Shown piece after piece: positions 15,023-23,069 of a stretch of DNA of 34,557 nucleotides (positions are counted from its first letter, which is position 1; the number at the start of each line of letters is the position of its first letter). Source of the stretch: Bacteroidales bacterium UBA1219 (GTDB taxonomy: Bacteria > Bacteroidota > Bacteroidia > Bacteroidales > P3); the NCBI GenBank assembly GCA_002309295.1, contig DBXF01000014.1, forward strand, positions 1 to 34,557, written 5' to 3'. The notes under the pieces were generated by a model. It ran no database searches, had not been told where the DNA came from, and saw only the letters and a program-made list of their open reading frames with translations. Both the position numbers and the translations under genes were made by a program.

Positions 15023-15109
15023 CAAAAATACGAAAAATTTCCAACCAAACACAAATAAATATTTAGACCTTATTTAGACCTTCAATCCCGATTTTTTTCG
15101 TTACCTTTG
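15023..15109. promoter_or_regulatory. Divergent promoter region with tandem 11-bp repeats
   Basis: TATTTTTG on the minus strand (15030-15023), with a TTTG at 21-nt spacing, serves the kinase. TACCTTTG on the plus strand (15102-15109) serves the 15131 gene. Between them ATTTAGACCTT is repeated perfectly in tandem (15061-15071, 15072-15082), ending 19 nt before the plus-strand box. This is a plausible activator site. Confidence 0.6.
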
Positions 15110-15130
15110 CAGAAATGAAAACAACTGCCG

Positions 15131-15751
15131 ATGGATACACAAAACACACATTTAGAAAAACTTAAGTCGCTAGTCGAGAAATCCCTGCCGCACACGTTGA
15201 AAACGAGCAAAGATTTCGAGGAACTACACCAGCTTATGCAGCAACGCACGGGCTCTTCCCTGGGGACCACAACGCTGAAACGTATCTGGGGCTATATCGG
15301 CGGCGACAACGCCCTGCGCCAAAGTTCCCTCGACATTCTATGCCAATTTGTCGGCTACCCCGACTGGAGCACTTTTCTGGCCGACCACTGCGGCGACGAA
15401 GACCGTGAATCGTCGAACTTTGTGCTGCTACAGACGTTGCGTGGCACCGACTTACGGACAGGCGACCGAATCGAACTGCGCTGGAACCCCAACCGACGGC
15501 TTTTGGCCATCCACAAAGGCAACGGCGTTTTTGAAACATTGGAGTCGGAAAACTCAAAGATAACTGTCGGCACTACATTCCGTTGCGAGCGTTTCACCAT
15601 CGGACTGCCGCTGTTTATCGACATACTCCGCCCCGACACCCCGCCAGCCCTCTACCAAGCCGGCAAAAAAGGCGGAATCACCAAAATTAAAGTGATTAGT
15701 GATGAAGAAAGGTTCAGTGAACCTTTCGATAGCACGAAGTGCGGAGAATAA
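15131..15751 (+). CDS. Small presumed DNA-binding protein of Bacteroidota type
   Basis: The 206-residue protein has an N-terminal half with a helical region containing SLGTTTLKRIWGYI and LDILCQFVGYPDWSTF. This pattern is familiar from Bacteroidota proteins of unknown function and resembles a helix-turn-helix, so regulation is a possible role. The C-terminal half is beta-rich. The last 15 or so codons lie inside a dispersed hairpin repeat (15701-15748), so the native C-terminus has probably been replaced by repeat-derived sequence. It is divergent from the Ser/Thr kinase and may be its partner or target. Confidence 0.7.
   Translation: MDTQNTHLEKLKSLVEKSLPHTLKTSKDFEELHQLMQQRTGSSLGTTTLKRIWGYIGGDNALRQSSLDILCQFVGYPDWSTFLADHCGDEDRESSNFVLLQTLRGTDLRTGDRIELRWNPNRRLLAIHKGNGVFETLESENSKITVGTTFRCERFTIGLPLFIDILRPDTPPALYQAGKKGGITKIKVISDEERFSEPFDSTKCGE
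15701..15748 (+). repeat. Hairpin repeat, copy 1
   Basis: GAAAGGTTCA (15707-15716) and TGAACCTTTC (15718-15727) form a perfect stem, followed by CGATAG and a second hairpin GCAC-GAA-GTGC (15732-15742), then GGAGAA. The same plan recurs at 31526-31573 (inverted) and 31473-31520, with changed but still paired stems. Confidence 0.75.
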
Positions 15752-15870
15752 AATAATTGGTGATTGGTCCTCTGGACAAAAAGCATTTTTAAAGAAAAAC
15801 ATGTCCTGTTGCCGATAAAAAAAACAATTCCGAACTCCGCATTCCGAACTCCGCATTGAAAAAAAAATCG

Positions 15871-15878
15871 TATATTTG
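15871..15878 (+). promoter_or_regulatory. -7 box upstream of sufC
   Basis: TATATTTG lies 75 nt before the sufC ATG. No good TTTG partner is present. The bases just upstream (15827-15857) are two tandem TTCCGAACTCCGCA units shared with the WYL flanks. Confidence 0.5.
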
Positions 15879-15953
15879 CAACAGAGTGCGATATGGCAAA
15901 ACCTATCGCAAGTAGTTTATTGTAAATAAGTTAGAAAATAAAACACACGACTG

Positions 15954-16721
15954 ATGTCATTACTTTCCATACGCAACCTGCACGCCTCGATAGGCGACAA
16001 GGAGATTCTCAAGGGTGTGAACCTCGAAATCAACGAGGGCGAAGTGCACTCCATAATGGGTCCCAACGGCAACGGCAAAAGCACCCTCGCCGCCGTGATA
16101 GTGGGCAACAGCAAATTCACCGTAACCCAAGGCGAAGTCATCTTCAAAGACAAAAATATCCTCGACATGTCCGTTGAGGAACGTGCCGCCGAAGGCCTTT
16201 TCCTCGGTTTCCAGTACCCCGTGGAGATTCCGGGAGTGAGCATTAGCAACTTTATGCGCACCGCAGTCAACGAGCAACGCAAATACCGCGGCCTCGACCC
16301 CCTCTCAGGAAGCGAGTTTTTCAAACTGATGGAGGAGAAAAAACAGATTGTGGAACTCACCTCGAACCTTGCCAGCCGCTCTGTTAACGAGGGTTTCTCG
16401 GGCGGCGAGAAAAAGAAAAACGAGATTTTCCAGATGGCTATGCTCGACCCCAAACTGGCCATCCTCGACGAAACGGACTCCGGCCTCGACATCGACGCGC
16501 TGCGCATCGTAGCCAACGGTGTGAACAAGCTGCGCCGCCCCGACAACGCCACCGTCGTCATCACTCACTACCAGCGTCTGCTCGACTACATAGTGCCCGA
16601 CTTCGTGCATATCCTCTACGAAGGACGCATAGTGAAAACCGGCGACAAAAACCTCGCCCTCGAGCTGGAGAAGAAAGGCTACGCCTGGATTAAAGAAGAA
16701 CTCGAAAACTCAGCCAAATAA
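15954..16721 (+). CDS. sufC: Fe-S cluster assembly ATPase SufC
   Basis: The 255-residue ABC ATPase is of typical SufC length. It has Walker A GPNGNGKST, a Q-loop in GFQYPVEIPGVS, the signature FSGGEKKKNEIFQ characteristic of SufC, Walker B LAILDETDSGLDIDAL and an H-loop in VITHYQRLLDYI. SufC powers the SufBCD scaffold that builds Fe-S clusters in the cytoplasm. It is separated by 2 nt from sufD. The usual Bacteroidota order has sufB immediately upstream, but here the preceding gene is unrelated, so sufB must lie elsewhere. Confidence 0.97.
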   Translation: MSLLSIRNLHASIGDKEILKGVNLEINEGEVHSIMGPNGNGKSTLAAVIVGNSKFTVTQGEVIFKDKNILDMSVEERAAEGLFLGFQYPVEIPGVSISNFMRTAVNEQRKYRGLDPLSGSEFFKLMEEKKQIVELTSNLASRSVNEGFSGGEKKKNEIFQMAMLDPKLAILDETDSGLDIDALRIVANGVNKLRRPDNATVVITHYQRLLDYIVPDFVHILYEGRIVKTGDKNLALELEKKGYAWIKEELENSAK

Positions 16722-16723
16722 CC

Positions 16724-18079
16724 ATGACCACCACCGAACTGATTCTCAGCAAAACAGCGGCATTGTCCACCAGCGACGGCCCGCAGAGCCTTACAGCACT
16801 GCAACGTCAGGCCGCCGATTTCCTTGCCGAAAACCGTTTCGCTTTCCGCAAAAACGAGGTGTGGCGCAACGTGGATTTCGGCGAGTTTATGGACGACGAG
16901 CTCACCTCTCCCCTGCCCGACAACTCGCGGCAGACCTCGTTCAGCTGCGACATCCCCAACCTCGACACCACCAAACTCACCGTCTGCAACGGATATTATC
17001 AGGCCAACGCACAGGACAGCATTCCCAACGGAGTGATAATCTGCAGCTTGCGCGAAGCTTTGGACAAACACCCCCAGTTGGTGGAGAAGGTGCTCGGACA
17101 GACAACTCCCGTCAACAACAGTTTCCTTTCGGCAAACACAGCCCTCTTCACCGACGGCGTTTTCATCTATATCCCCGACGGCGTGGCCGTGGAAAAACCG
17201 CTCCAGATCCTCAGCGTGGCGGACCACGACAAACCGATGCTGCTGCAGACGCGCAACCTCGTGTATATCGGCAAAAACAGCCAGCTCACACTTATCCACT
17301 GCGACGACTCGTACAACCACAACCGCTGTTTCTCCAACACCGTCACCGAAATTGTCATCGACGAGGACGCCCGTCTGGACCACTATAAGATGCAGAACCT
17401 CAACGACAACTCCGGACTTATCAACCAGACTTTCGTGCGTATGCGCCAAAACTCATCGTTGCTATCCAACGGTGTGTCGTTCAACGGTGGCAACATACGC
17501 AACCACAACGAGATACGCATGGACGGCGAACACTGCAACGTGCAGGTGCACGGTCTTTACCTGATGGACAAGGAACAGAAAATCGACAACTACGTGTATG
17601 TGGAGCACAGCCACCCCAACTGCGACAGCTACGAGCTTTTCAAAGGCATCCTCGACGACAACGCCCACGGCAGTTTCAACGGACATGTGCTTGTGTGCGA
17701 CGGTGCCTTCAAGACCAACGCCTCGCAGTCGAACAAAAACATACTGCTCACCGACAAGGCCACCATCAACTCCAAGCCTTTCCTCGAAATATACAACGAC
17801 GATGTGAAATGCTCGCACGGCTCCAGCATAGGCCAGCTCGACGAACAGGCACTATTTTATATGATGCAGCGCGGCATACGCCGACACACAGCCACCACAC
17901 TGCTGATGTTCGCTTTCTGCGACGAAGTGCTGAAAGACATCAATATAGCACCGCTACAGCAACAGCTGCGCGAGATGGTGCGACGCCGTCTGCAAGGCGA
18001 GCTCACCTCCTGCGACAACTGCGTAATAGGTTGCAACACAAACGATTGCCATTTCCCCATCGACACATCGCGGCTATGA
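16724..18079 (+). CDS. sufD: Fe-S cluster assembly protein SufD
   Basis: The 451-residue protein has the SufB/SufD beta-helix core with SNKNILLTDKATINSKPFLEI and the segment DDVKCSHGSSIGQLDEQALFYMMQRG, including the conserved Cys-Ser-His-Gly. It partners SufB and SufC in the scaffold complex. The C-terminus is unusual: four cysteines in a C-x2-C-x3-C-x4-C arrangement just before the end, which might bind metal or a cluster. Its TGA overlaps the ATG of the next gene (ATGA at 18076-18079), indicating coupled translation. No sufS or sufE follows. Confidence 0.95.
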   Translation: MTTTELILSKTAALSTSDGPQSLTALQRQAADFLAENRFAFRKNEVWRNVDFGEFMDDELTSPLPDNSRQTSFSCDIPNLDTTKLTVCNGYYQANAQDSIPNGVIICSLREALDKHPQLVEKVLGQTTPVNNSFLSANTALFTDGVFIYIPDGVAVEKPLQILSVADHDKPMLLQTRNLVYIGKNSQLTLIHCDDSYNHNRCFSNTVTEIVIDEDARLDHYKMQNLNDNSGLINQTFVRMRQNSSLLSNGVSFNGGNIRNHNEIRMDGEHCNVQVHGLYLMDKEQKIDNYVYVEHSHPNCDSYELFKGILDDNAHGSFNGHVLVCDGAFKTNASQSNKNILLTDKATINSKPFLEIYNDDVKCSHGSSIGQLDEQALFYMMQRGIRRHTATTLLMFAFCDEVLKDINIAPLQQQLREMVRRRLQGELTSCDNCVIGCNTNDCHFPIDTSRL

Positions 18080-19695
18080 CACGCAAGGCTCTACTGACAC
18101 TGACATTCCTGCTGTCGTTGGCCGTTTTACATTCACAAAACAACATCGACTACCTGCTCAACTGCCAGTGCGGAACAGCCCTCACATCCGGCCAGACCGA
18201 CGACCTGCGTCAGGCCTTCGAGCTTTACAACGCCAAACGCCTCACCCAGAGCATACGCATCGCCCGTCAAGTGATGAAACAGGCACCGCAATCGCCTCAT
18301 CCTTACTTCCTTATGGGACTCATCTACGCCAAGCGCGAGAATCTGATGAAAGTGTCGGCGATGTTCAAAAAAGTGAACGCCCTCTGTCCCGACTACCCCG
18401 ACGCCCGCGCACATTTCTTCATCGGCATGGTGAACTACAGCAACGAGGAATTCGGCAAAGCCACCGACAACCTGAACCGTTTTTTCGAGCTTGCCGCCAA
18501 CGACCCGCAAGGCATCTACGCCGAGTATCGCGAGGACGCCGAAATCTACCGCCGCTGGTCGGTATTTCTCAACAATATGGCCACCAACCCCGTGCCTTTC
18601 GAACCCAAGTCGATGACCAACATCTCCACCCCGCACAACGACCTGCTGCCCTACCGCACGGTGGACGGCTCACAGTTTTGGCTATACCGTTTCATTCCTA
18701 AATACAAAACCGAGGCTCTCGGCTATGAGCCTGAAAATCAGGAAAAAGTGTTAAAACTATTCCAATGCCGCCTTCTGCCTTACGGCAACTACTCCGAAGG
18801 CAAGGTGATGGGCACGCCGTTCAACCGCACCGGAACCGAGGGCGGGGTAACGCTCACCGCCGACAACCACCTGCTTTTCTATTCCATTATAAAAAAGGAG
18901 AGCAACGGCTACAACAACAGCGACATTTTCTTTACCGAATTCAAGAACGGCCGTTGGCAACCTTCCGAGAACATCGGTCCGGTGATTAACAACGCCAACA
19001 GCAGCGAGAGCCAGCCCTCCGTCACTCCCGACGGCACAAGGCTCTATTTTTCCAGCAACCGCAAAGGGGGCCATGGCGGCGACGATATCTGGTGCTCCGA
19101 GCGGCAGCCCGACGGCAGCTGGGGCGAACCTTACAACCTCGGCTCGGCGGTGAACACCCCCGGCGACGAGCGTTTCCCCTTTATCTGCGCCGACGGCGAG
19201 ACGCTGTTCTTCTCCTCCAACGGACAGATGTGCATAGGCGGCTACGACGTGTTTTACGTGCGTCTCGACGGCAATAACACGGCTCCTGCCAAAAACCTCG
19301 GCTATCCCATCAACACCGACGCCGATGAGGTGGGTTTCGGAATCACCGCCGACGGCACAAAAGCCTATTTCTCCTCAAACCGCTATCCGGGCAAGGGCGG
19401 CATGGACATTTTCGAGTTCGAGCTATACCCACAGGCACGGCCACAACGCATGCTAGTGCTGAAAGGCACCGCCACCAACGCGCAGGGCACTGCCTCCGCC
19501 GACAAAGTCACGGTTACCGAAAAGAGTTCTGGAAAAAGCACCTCCTACCCCGTCAACCCGCGCAACGGACGTTTCACCGTGGTGGTGAAAGCCGCAAGCG
19601 CCAACACCATATCAGCCTGGAATGGCGCCAAATGCATCGCCAAAAAGAACATCGCCCCCGACACCGCAGGACTTGGGGGAGAAATCGTGTTTTAA
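18076..19695 (+). CDS. Exported TPR plus PD40 beta-propeller protein
   Basis: The 539-residue protein has a signal peptide (MTRKALLTLTFLLSLAVLHS). A TPR-like helical region follows (about 40-150), then a PD40/WD40-like propeller (about 250-440) with repeats such as LYFSSNRKGGHGGDDIW, LFFSSNGQMCIGGYDVF and AYFSSNRYPGKGGMDIF, and a short C-terminal beta domain. This resembles the front part of Bacteroidota OmpA-type proteins of the periplasm, but no OmpA peptidoglycan-binding domain is present. Known relatives take part in gliding or secretion-associated envelope complexes; that role is not shown here. The start overlaps the sufD stop, so it is cotranscribed with sufCD, an unexpected pairing. 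Confidence 0.85.
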   Translation: MTRKALLTLTFLLSLAVLHSQNNIDYLLNCQCGTALTSGQTDDLRQAFELYNAKRLTQSIRIARQVMKQAPQSPHPYFLMGLIYAKRENLMKVSAMFKKVNALCPDYPDARAHFFIGMVNYSNEEFGKATDNLNRFFELAANDPQGIYAEYREDAEIYRRWSVFLNNMATNPVPFEPKSMTNISTPHNDLLPYRTVDGSQFWLYRFIPKYKTEALGYEPENQEKVLKLFQCRLLPYGNYSEGKVMGTPFNRTGTEGGVTLTADNHLLFYSIIKKESNGYNNSDIFFTEFKNGRWQPSENIGPVINNANSSESQPSVTPDGTRLYFSSNRKGGHGGDDIWCSERQPDGSWGEPYNLGSAVNTPGDERFPFICADGETLFFSSNGQMCIGGYDVFYVRLDGNNTAPAKNLGYPINTDADEVGFGITADGTKAYFSSNRYPGKGGMDIFEFELYPQARPQRMLVLKGTATNAQGTASADKVTVTEKSSGKSTSYPVNPRNGRFTVVVKAASANTISAWNGAKCIAKKNIAPDTAGLGGEIVF

Positions 19696-19750
19696 TTAAT
19701 AATTAGTAATGAGTAATTAGTAATTGGGGATTGGGGATGAGTGATTTAAT

Positions 19751-20032
19751 TCATTTCCAATGAGAGACCATAAGCGACATAACCAATACAATAGCTGCTC
19801 CACTTATAATGAGTCCAATTTTTGCAAAAACGTTGTTGCTTTTTCTAAGTGAGTAAAAGCACATGACAACGGGCACAAATAAAAGCAGCAAAAAAACACG
19901 CAAAACTGAATTGTCGCCACGAAGGGTCAAATCACCCAAAATAAAAAATGTTATTGGGTTTGCCAAAATAATCGAAAGCACGAAGCCTGCGATACCAAGT
20001 GGATTTTTCTTTTTTTGATTTTCTGTAGTCAT
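19751..20032 (-). CDS. Small membrane protein, 93 aa
   Basis: Three hydrophobic segments (about 14-33, 44-60 and 70-90) follow a short charged N-terminus (MTTENQKKKNPLG). The layout is like that of DUF4190-type small membrane proteins, but no firm family is recognised. It starts 7 nt after the stop of the lipoprotein gene and is probably cotranscribed with it. It is AT-rich like its partner. Confidence 0.65.
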   Translation of the reverse strand: MTTENQKKKNPLGIAGFVLSIILANPITFFILGDLTLRGDNSVLRVFLLLLFVPVVMCFYSLRKSNNVFAKIGLIISGAAIVLVMSLMVSHWK

Positions 20033-20039
20033 ATCTTTA

Positions 20040-20705
20040 TCATTTTATTTGTTTCCATTTAAAAGTCTTTATAATATTGTCCATATCACGTTTCCAAGCT
20101 TCTGGTTCTGTTTCGCGATAGGATATTACAATTCTTGTAGCCTCATTATTATTGTACAGCCAATAAATATCAACGTGAGTAGTATTGCCGTTGTTTCCAA
20201 CACGACAGTACCGTGTGTTAACAGTATAAATATCGCACAATTTAACCCATTTAATGTTTGGTCCATCAATAATTTGATAGTCAAAGCCCATTTGGTGACA
20301 TTGCTCCATATCGTCATAAACCGCACTTTCAAAGAGACTTCTTGTATAAGCATCGATGCATTCCGTATCTTTAGCTGAAAGGAATGTACCATACTCGTCA
20401 ATGTAGTAATTTATAAGTACTCGCATATAGTGCTCGTCAGCATGACCAGCATACGGTTCCTCAGACAATCCTTTCTGTTGGAAAACAATGTCAAAATTAT
20501 CCACAGGCAATCCAAGAGACTTTGTGAATTTGGTATAGTTGTCCGATTCTGTCCTAATCTCCAAAAAAGGCGGAACACTTATCTTGAATGGGGTGTATTC
20601 GTAAGTTTCCCAATCTTCAGGCACAACAAATTCTTCACCATTTCCTCCACAGGAAGAAAGTGCTGTGGCAATTATCATTACAGTAATCAAAATTCTTTTC
20701 ATCAT
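20040..20705 (-). CDS. Predicted lipoprotein
   Basis: From ATG 20705 (or 20702) the 221-residue protein has a lipoprotein signal: MKRILITVMIIATALSSC, with Cys in LSSC followed by GGNGEE. This predicts lipid attachment and surface or periplasmic location. The mature part contains no recognised domain; its last third reads like a ligand-binding or immunity-type fold, but that is a weak impression. Transcription probably begins near 21014 from a TTTG-N20-TACCTTTG promoter, giving a leader of about 300 nt that contains a long imperfect hairpin. The unit 20705-19751 is AT-rich and may be an acquired pair. Confidence 0.75.
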   Translation of the reverse strand: MMKRILITVMIIATALSSCGGNGEEFVVPEDWETYEYTPFKISVPPFLEIRTESDNYTKFTKSLGLPVDNFDIVFQQKGLSEEPYAGHADEHYMRVLINYYIDEYGTFLSAKDTECIDAYTRSLFESAVYDDMEQCHQMGFDYQIIDGPNIKWVKLCDIYTVNTRYCRVGNNGNTTHVDIYWLYNNNEATRIVISYRETEPEAWKRDMDNIIKTFKWKQIK

Positions 20706-20795
20706 TAATGTGTATTTAATGCTGCAGTTGCTCAAATAATGACAAAAAGAAAGGCGCAAATCCTTTTCTTATTGCCACTTATTTCCCGCGCTGGT

Positions 20796-20928
20796 GTCTG
20801 GAGTACCTAGGTGTAAATAAGGGTTTTAAGGGAATTCACGCCAAAAAGCGTAAACTTCCGCAACCTTATTCTCACACCTAACAATGTTTTCCAGACTTTG
20901 CACAGGGAGAACAAGAGCGTCATGCTCT
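20796..20928 (-). ncRNA. Highly structured leader or small RNA upstream of the lipoprotein gene
   Basis: Nested stems span 20796-20896: GTCTGGA/TCCAGAC (20796-20802 with 20890-20896), TAGGTGT/ACACCTA (20808-20814 with 20874-20880), ATAAGG/CCTTAT (20817-20822 with 20864-20869), GGAA/TTCC (20831-20834 with 20856-20859) and ACGC/GCGT (20838-20841 with 20848-20851). A further hairpin lies at 20914-20928. The minus strand pairs better around 20835-20837 because a G-U replaces a C-A. A promoter upstream on the minus strand (21021-21052) supports transcription in that direction. I cannot assign it to a known family; a riboswitch-like leader or a 6S-like RNA are both possible. Confidence 0.55.
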
Positions 20929-21020
20929 GTATATCAATTTATTACTATATTATTCCTATAACTTGATTTTTAGTTTTTTACTATGTTACAATGTCAACTA
21001 TTTCTTTATGTTTAATTCTG

Positions 21021-21052
21021 CAAAGGTACAACTTTTTTTCTAAATACGCAAA
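21021..21052 (-). promoter_or_regulatory. Promoter of the structured leader and lipoprotein gene
   Basis: On the minus strand TTTG (21052-21049), 20 nt, then TACCTTTG (21028-21021). Transcription would start near 21014 and read through the hairpin at 20896-20796 towards ATG 20705. Confidence 0.65.
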
Positions 21053-21118
21053 TTCAATAATTTTGCAGTATTAATGGTGGTTTCGCCTGTCGAAACCACC
21101 ATAATTACTAATTACTAA

Positions 21119-22546
21119 CTATTTCTTTTCGAGCAGCATCACGTTTTCCACATGCTGGGTGTGGGGGAACATATCCACGGGCTGTATGGCCTTCACCGCA
21201 TATTTCTCCGAGAGCATGGCCACGTCGCGGGCTTGGGTGGCGGGGTTACAACTCACATAAACAATCTTCTGTGGCAGGGTGGCAAGAAGCTGGTTAACAA
21301 CCTTTTCGTGCATGCCTGCGCGCGGCGGGTCGGTGATGACCACGTCGGGAGTGCCGTGCTGAACAATGAAATCGGGAGTGAGTATGTCGGCCATGTCGCC
21401 GGCAAAGAAGGTGGTATTGTCGAAATCGTTGAGTTCGGCGTTGACACGGGCGTCGGCCACGGCGTCCTCCACATACTCGATGCCAACCACTATTTTGCAG
21501 TATTTTGCCACAAAACAGGCAATGGTGCCGGTGCCGGTATAGAGGTCGTAAACCGTTTCAGTGCCCTGCAGTCCTGCGAAATCGGCCACAAAGCCGTACA
21601 AGCTGCGCGCCTGCTGCGAGTTGGTCTGGTAGAACGACTTGGGACTGATACGGAACTTCAGCGGAGCGTCGCCGGTGCGGTAGGCGGGCATCATCTCGGT
21701 GATGTACGGACTGCCGTGGTAGCACACCACGTCGAGGTCGTTGTACGAATCGTTGAGTTTTTCGTTAATAATATATTGTAGCGAGGTAATCTGCGGAAAT
21801 TCGGTTTTCACGAAATCGAGCATGGGGAACAGCAAACTTTTGTCGTCCTTGGCCACAATCACAATAAGCATCCACTCACCCTCCTGGGTGTTGCGTATCA
21901 CAAGGTTGCGCAAAAAGCCCTCGTGGGTGCGTATGTCGTAGAACTCCAGCCCTTGTTGTGAGGCGTATTCGCGTATGCGGTTGCGGATGTCGTTGGAGAG
22001 GTCGTCCTGAAGGGCGCAATACTGGATGTCGAGCACCTTGTCGTAAAGTCCGGGGATATGCAGTCCGAGGGCGTTGGGCTGTGGCTTGAAATCGGGGTTG
22101 GAAATCTCCTCGGGCGTCATCCAACGACGGTTGGAGAAGGTGAATTCCAGCTTGTTGCGATAGTGGAAGATACGTTCCGAGCCGCAGATGGGACTCATGG
22201 CCGACACGTCGATTCTGCCGATACGTTCCAAGTTGCTCGCCACCTGATTTTGTTTGCACTTCAGCTGGTCGGCGTAGTTTAGTATCTGCCATTTGCAGCC
22301 GCCGCACACGCCGAAATGTGGGCATTGCGCTGGCACACGGCGGTCGCTGTAGTGTTTTATGGCGATGGCCTTGCCTTCGGCGTAGTTTTTCTTCGATTTC
22401 AGGATGCGTATGTCCACCACGTCGCCGGGCACCACAAAAGGCACGAACACCACTTTGTTCTCCACCCGCGCGAGGGCCATGCCCTCCGACACGGCGTCGA
22501 TTATCTCCACGTCGGTATATATCACCTCTTTTTTCGCTTTGCGCAT
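21119..22546 (-). CDS. rlmD: 23S rRNA (uracil-5-)-methyltransferase, RlmD/RumA family
   Basis: From ATG 22546 the protein has 475 residues. It has an N-terminal TRAM domain, an Fe-S binding motif in CPHFGVCGGCKWQ, the SAM-binding segment VYDLYTGTGTIACFVA, VITDPPRAG and the nucleophile region IVYVSCNPATQARD, with a C-terminal HTQHVENVMLL. It methylates a uridine of 23S rRNA using S-adenosylmethionine; RlmC/RlmD/RlmCD specificity cannot be separated by eye. In-frame ATGs at 22594 and 22603 would add 16 or 19 residues. I prefer 22546 because homologues as I recall them begin with a short basic stretch before the TRAM domain. It lies after rpmH, separated by a terminator. Confidence 0.92.
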   Translation of the reverse strand: MRKAKKEVIYTDVEIIDAVSEGMALARVENKVVFVPFVVPGDVVDIRILKSKKNYAEGKAIAIKHYSDRRVPAQCPHFGVCGGCKWQILNYADQLKCKQNQVASNLERIGRIDVSAMSPICGSERIFHYRNKLEFTFSNRRWMTPEEISNPDFKPQPNALGLHIPGLYDKVLDIQYCALQDDLSNDIRNRIREYASQQGLEFYDIRTHEGFLRNLVIRNTQEGEWMLIVIVAKDDKSLLFPMLDFVKTEFPQITSLQYIINEKLNDSYNDLDVVCYHGSPYITEMMPAYRTGDAPLKFRISPKSFYQTNSQQARSLYGFVADFAGLQGTETVYDLYTGTGTIACFVAKYCKIVVGIEYVEDAVADARVNAELNDFDNTTFFAGDMADILTPDFIVQHGTPDVVITDPPRAGMHEKVVNQLLATLPQKIVYVSCNPATQARDVAMLSEKYAVKAIQPVDMFPHTQHVENVMLLEKK

Positions 22547-22601
22547 AGTTCTTTCGCTTTTTTCGTGTTCCGTGACGCCATTTTGCCTCTCCATAAAAGT
22601 C

Positions 22602-22640
22602 AAAAAAGAAGCAAAGTGGACTTCACCCTGCTTCTTTTTT
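22602..22640. terminator. Terminator between rpmH and rlmD
   Basis: AAAAAAGAAGCA (22602-22613) and TGCTTCTTTTTT (22629-22640) are perfect 12-bp arms, with an inner GTG/CAC pairing. On the minus strand it follows rpmH and ends in a T-run. Confidence 0.75.
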
Positions 22641-22690
22641 CCTTTAAAGGCTATGTTTTTTCTTTTTTGGCGCCAAAGAAAAATAAAACT

Positions 22691-22837
22691 CTATCGTTCG
22701 TCGGAAACGGTCAGTTTTTTTCTGCCTTTCTTTCTGCGAGCAGCCAAAACTCGACGTCCATTTGCTGTGGACATGCGTTGACGGAAACCGTGCTTATTGG
22801 CTCTCTTTCTGCGTGATGGTTGAAATGTTCTTTTCAT
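22691..22837 (-). CDS. rpmH: 50S ribosomal protein L34
   Basis: The 48-residue basic protein begins MKRTFQPSRRKRANKHGFR and continues with the conserved RMSTANGRRVLAARRKKGRK, which identifies L34 of the large ribosomal subunit. The length fits the family. A -7 box TATCTTTG (22867-22860) lies upstream on the minus strand, with a TTCG at 19-nt spacing in place of TTTG. The common dnaA or rnpA neighbour is absent. Confidence 0.97.
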   Translation of the reverse strand: MKRTFQPSRRKRANKHGFRQRMSTANGRRVLAARRKKGRKKLTVSDER

Positions 22838-23069
22838 TTTTCGTCTATTTTTGAGTTTGCAAAGATACGAAAAAAATCAATACCAGCGAAAAAAATTTTC
22901 ATTTTGTCCCCGAAAAGGGTTTCGCCCCTCAAAAAACGCCAAAGTAAACAATTGAACAATAGGCTGTTAAAAAAACGGACAAAACAAGGCGTTTACAAAC
23001 AAAAAAAATTGAGTACCTTTGCAAACCGAAAAGAAAGTCTCTTTTCGCATCAAATTTTGACAAAAAAGT

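Noticed and set aside
20796..20896. Firm call of 6S RNA for the structured element
   Set aside because: The stem layout is compatible, but no 6S sequence signature could be confirmed by eye, and a leader role is equally likely.
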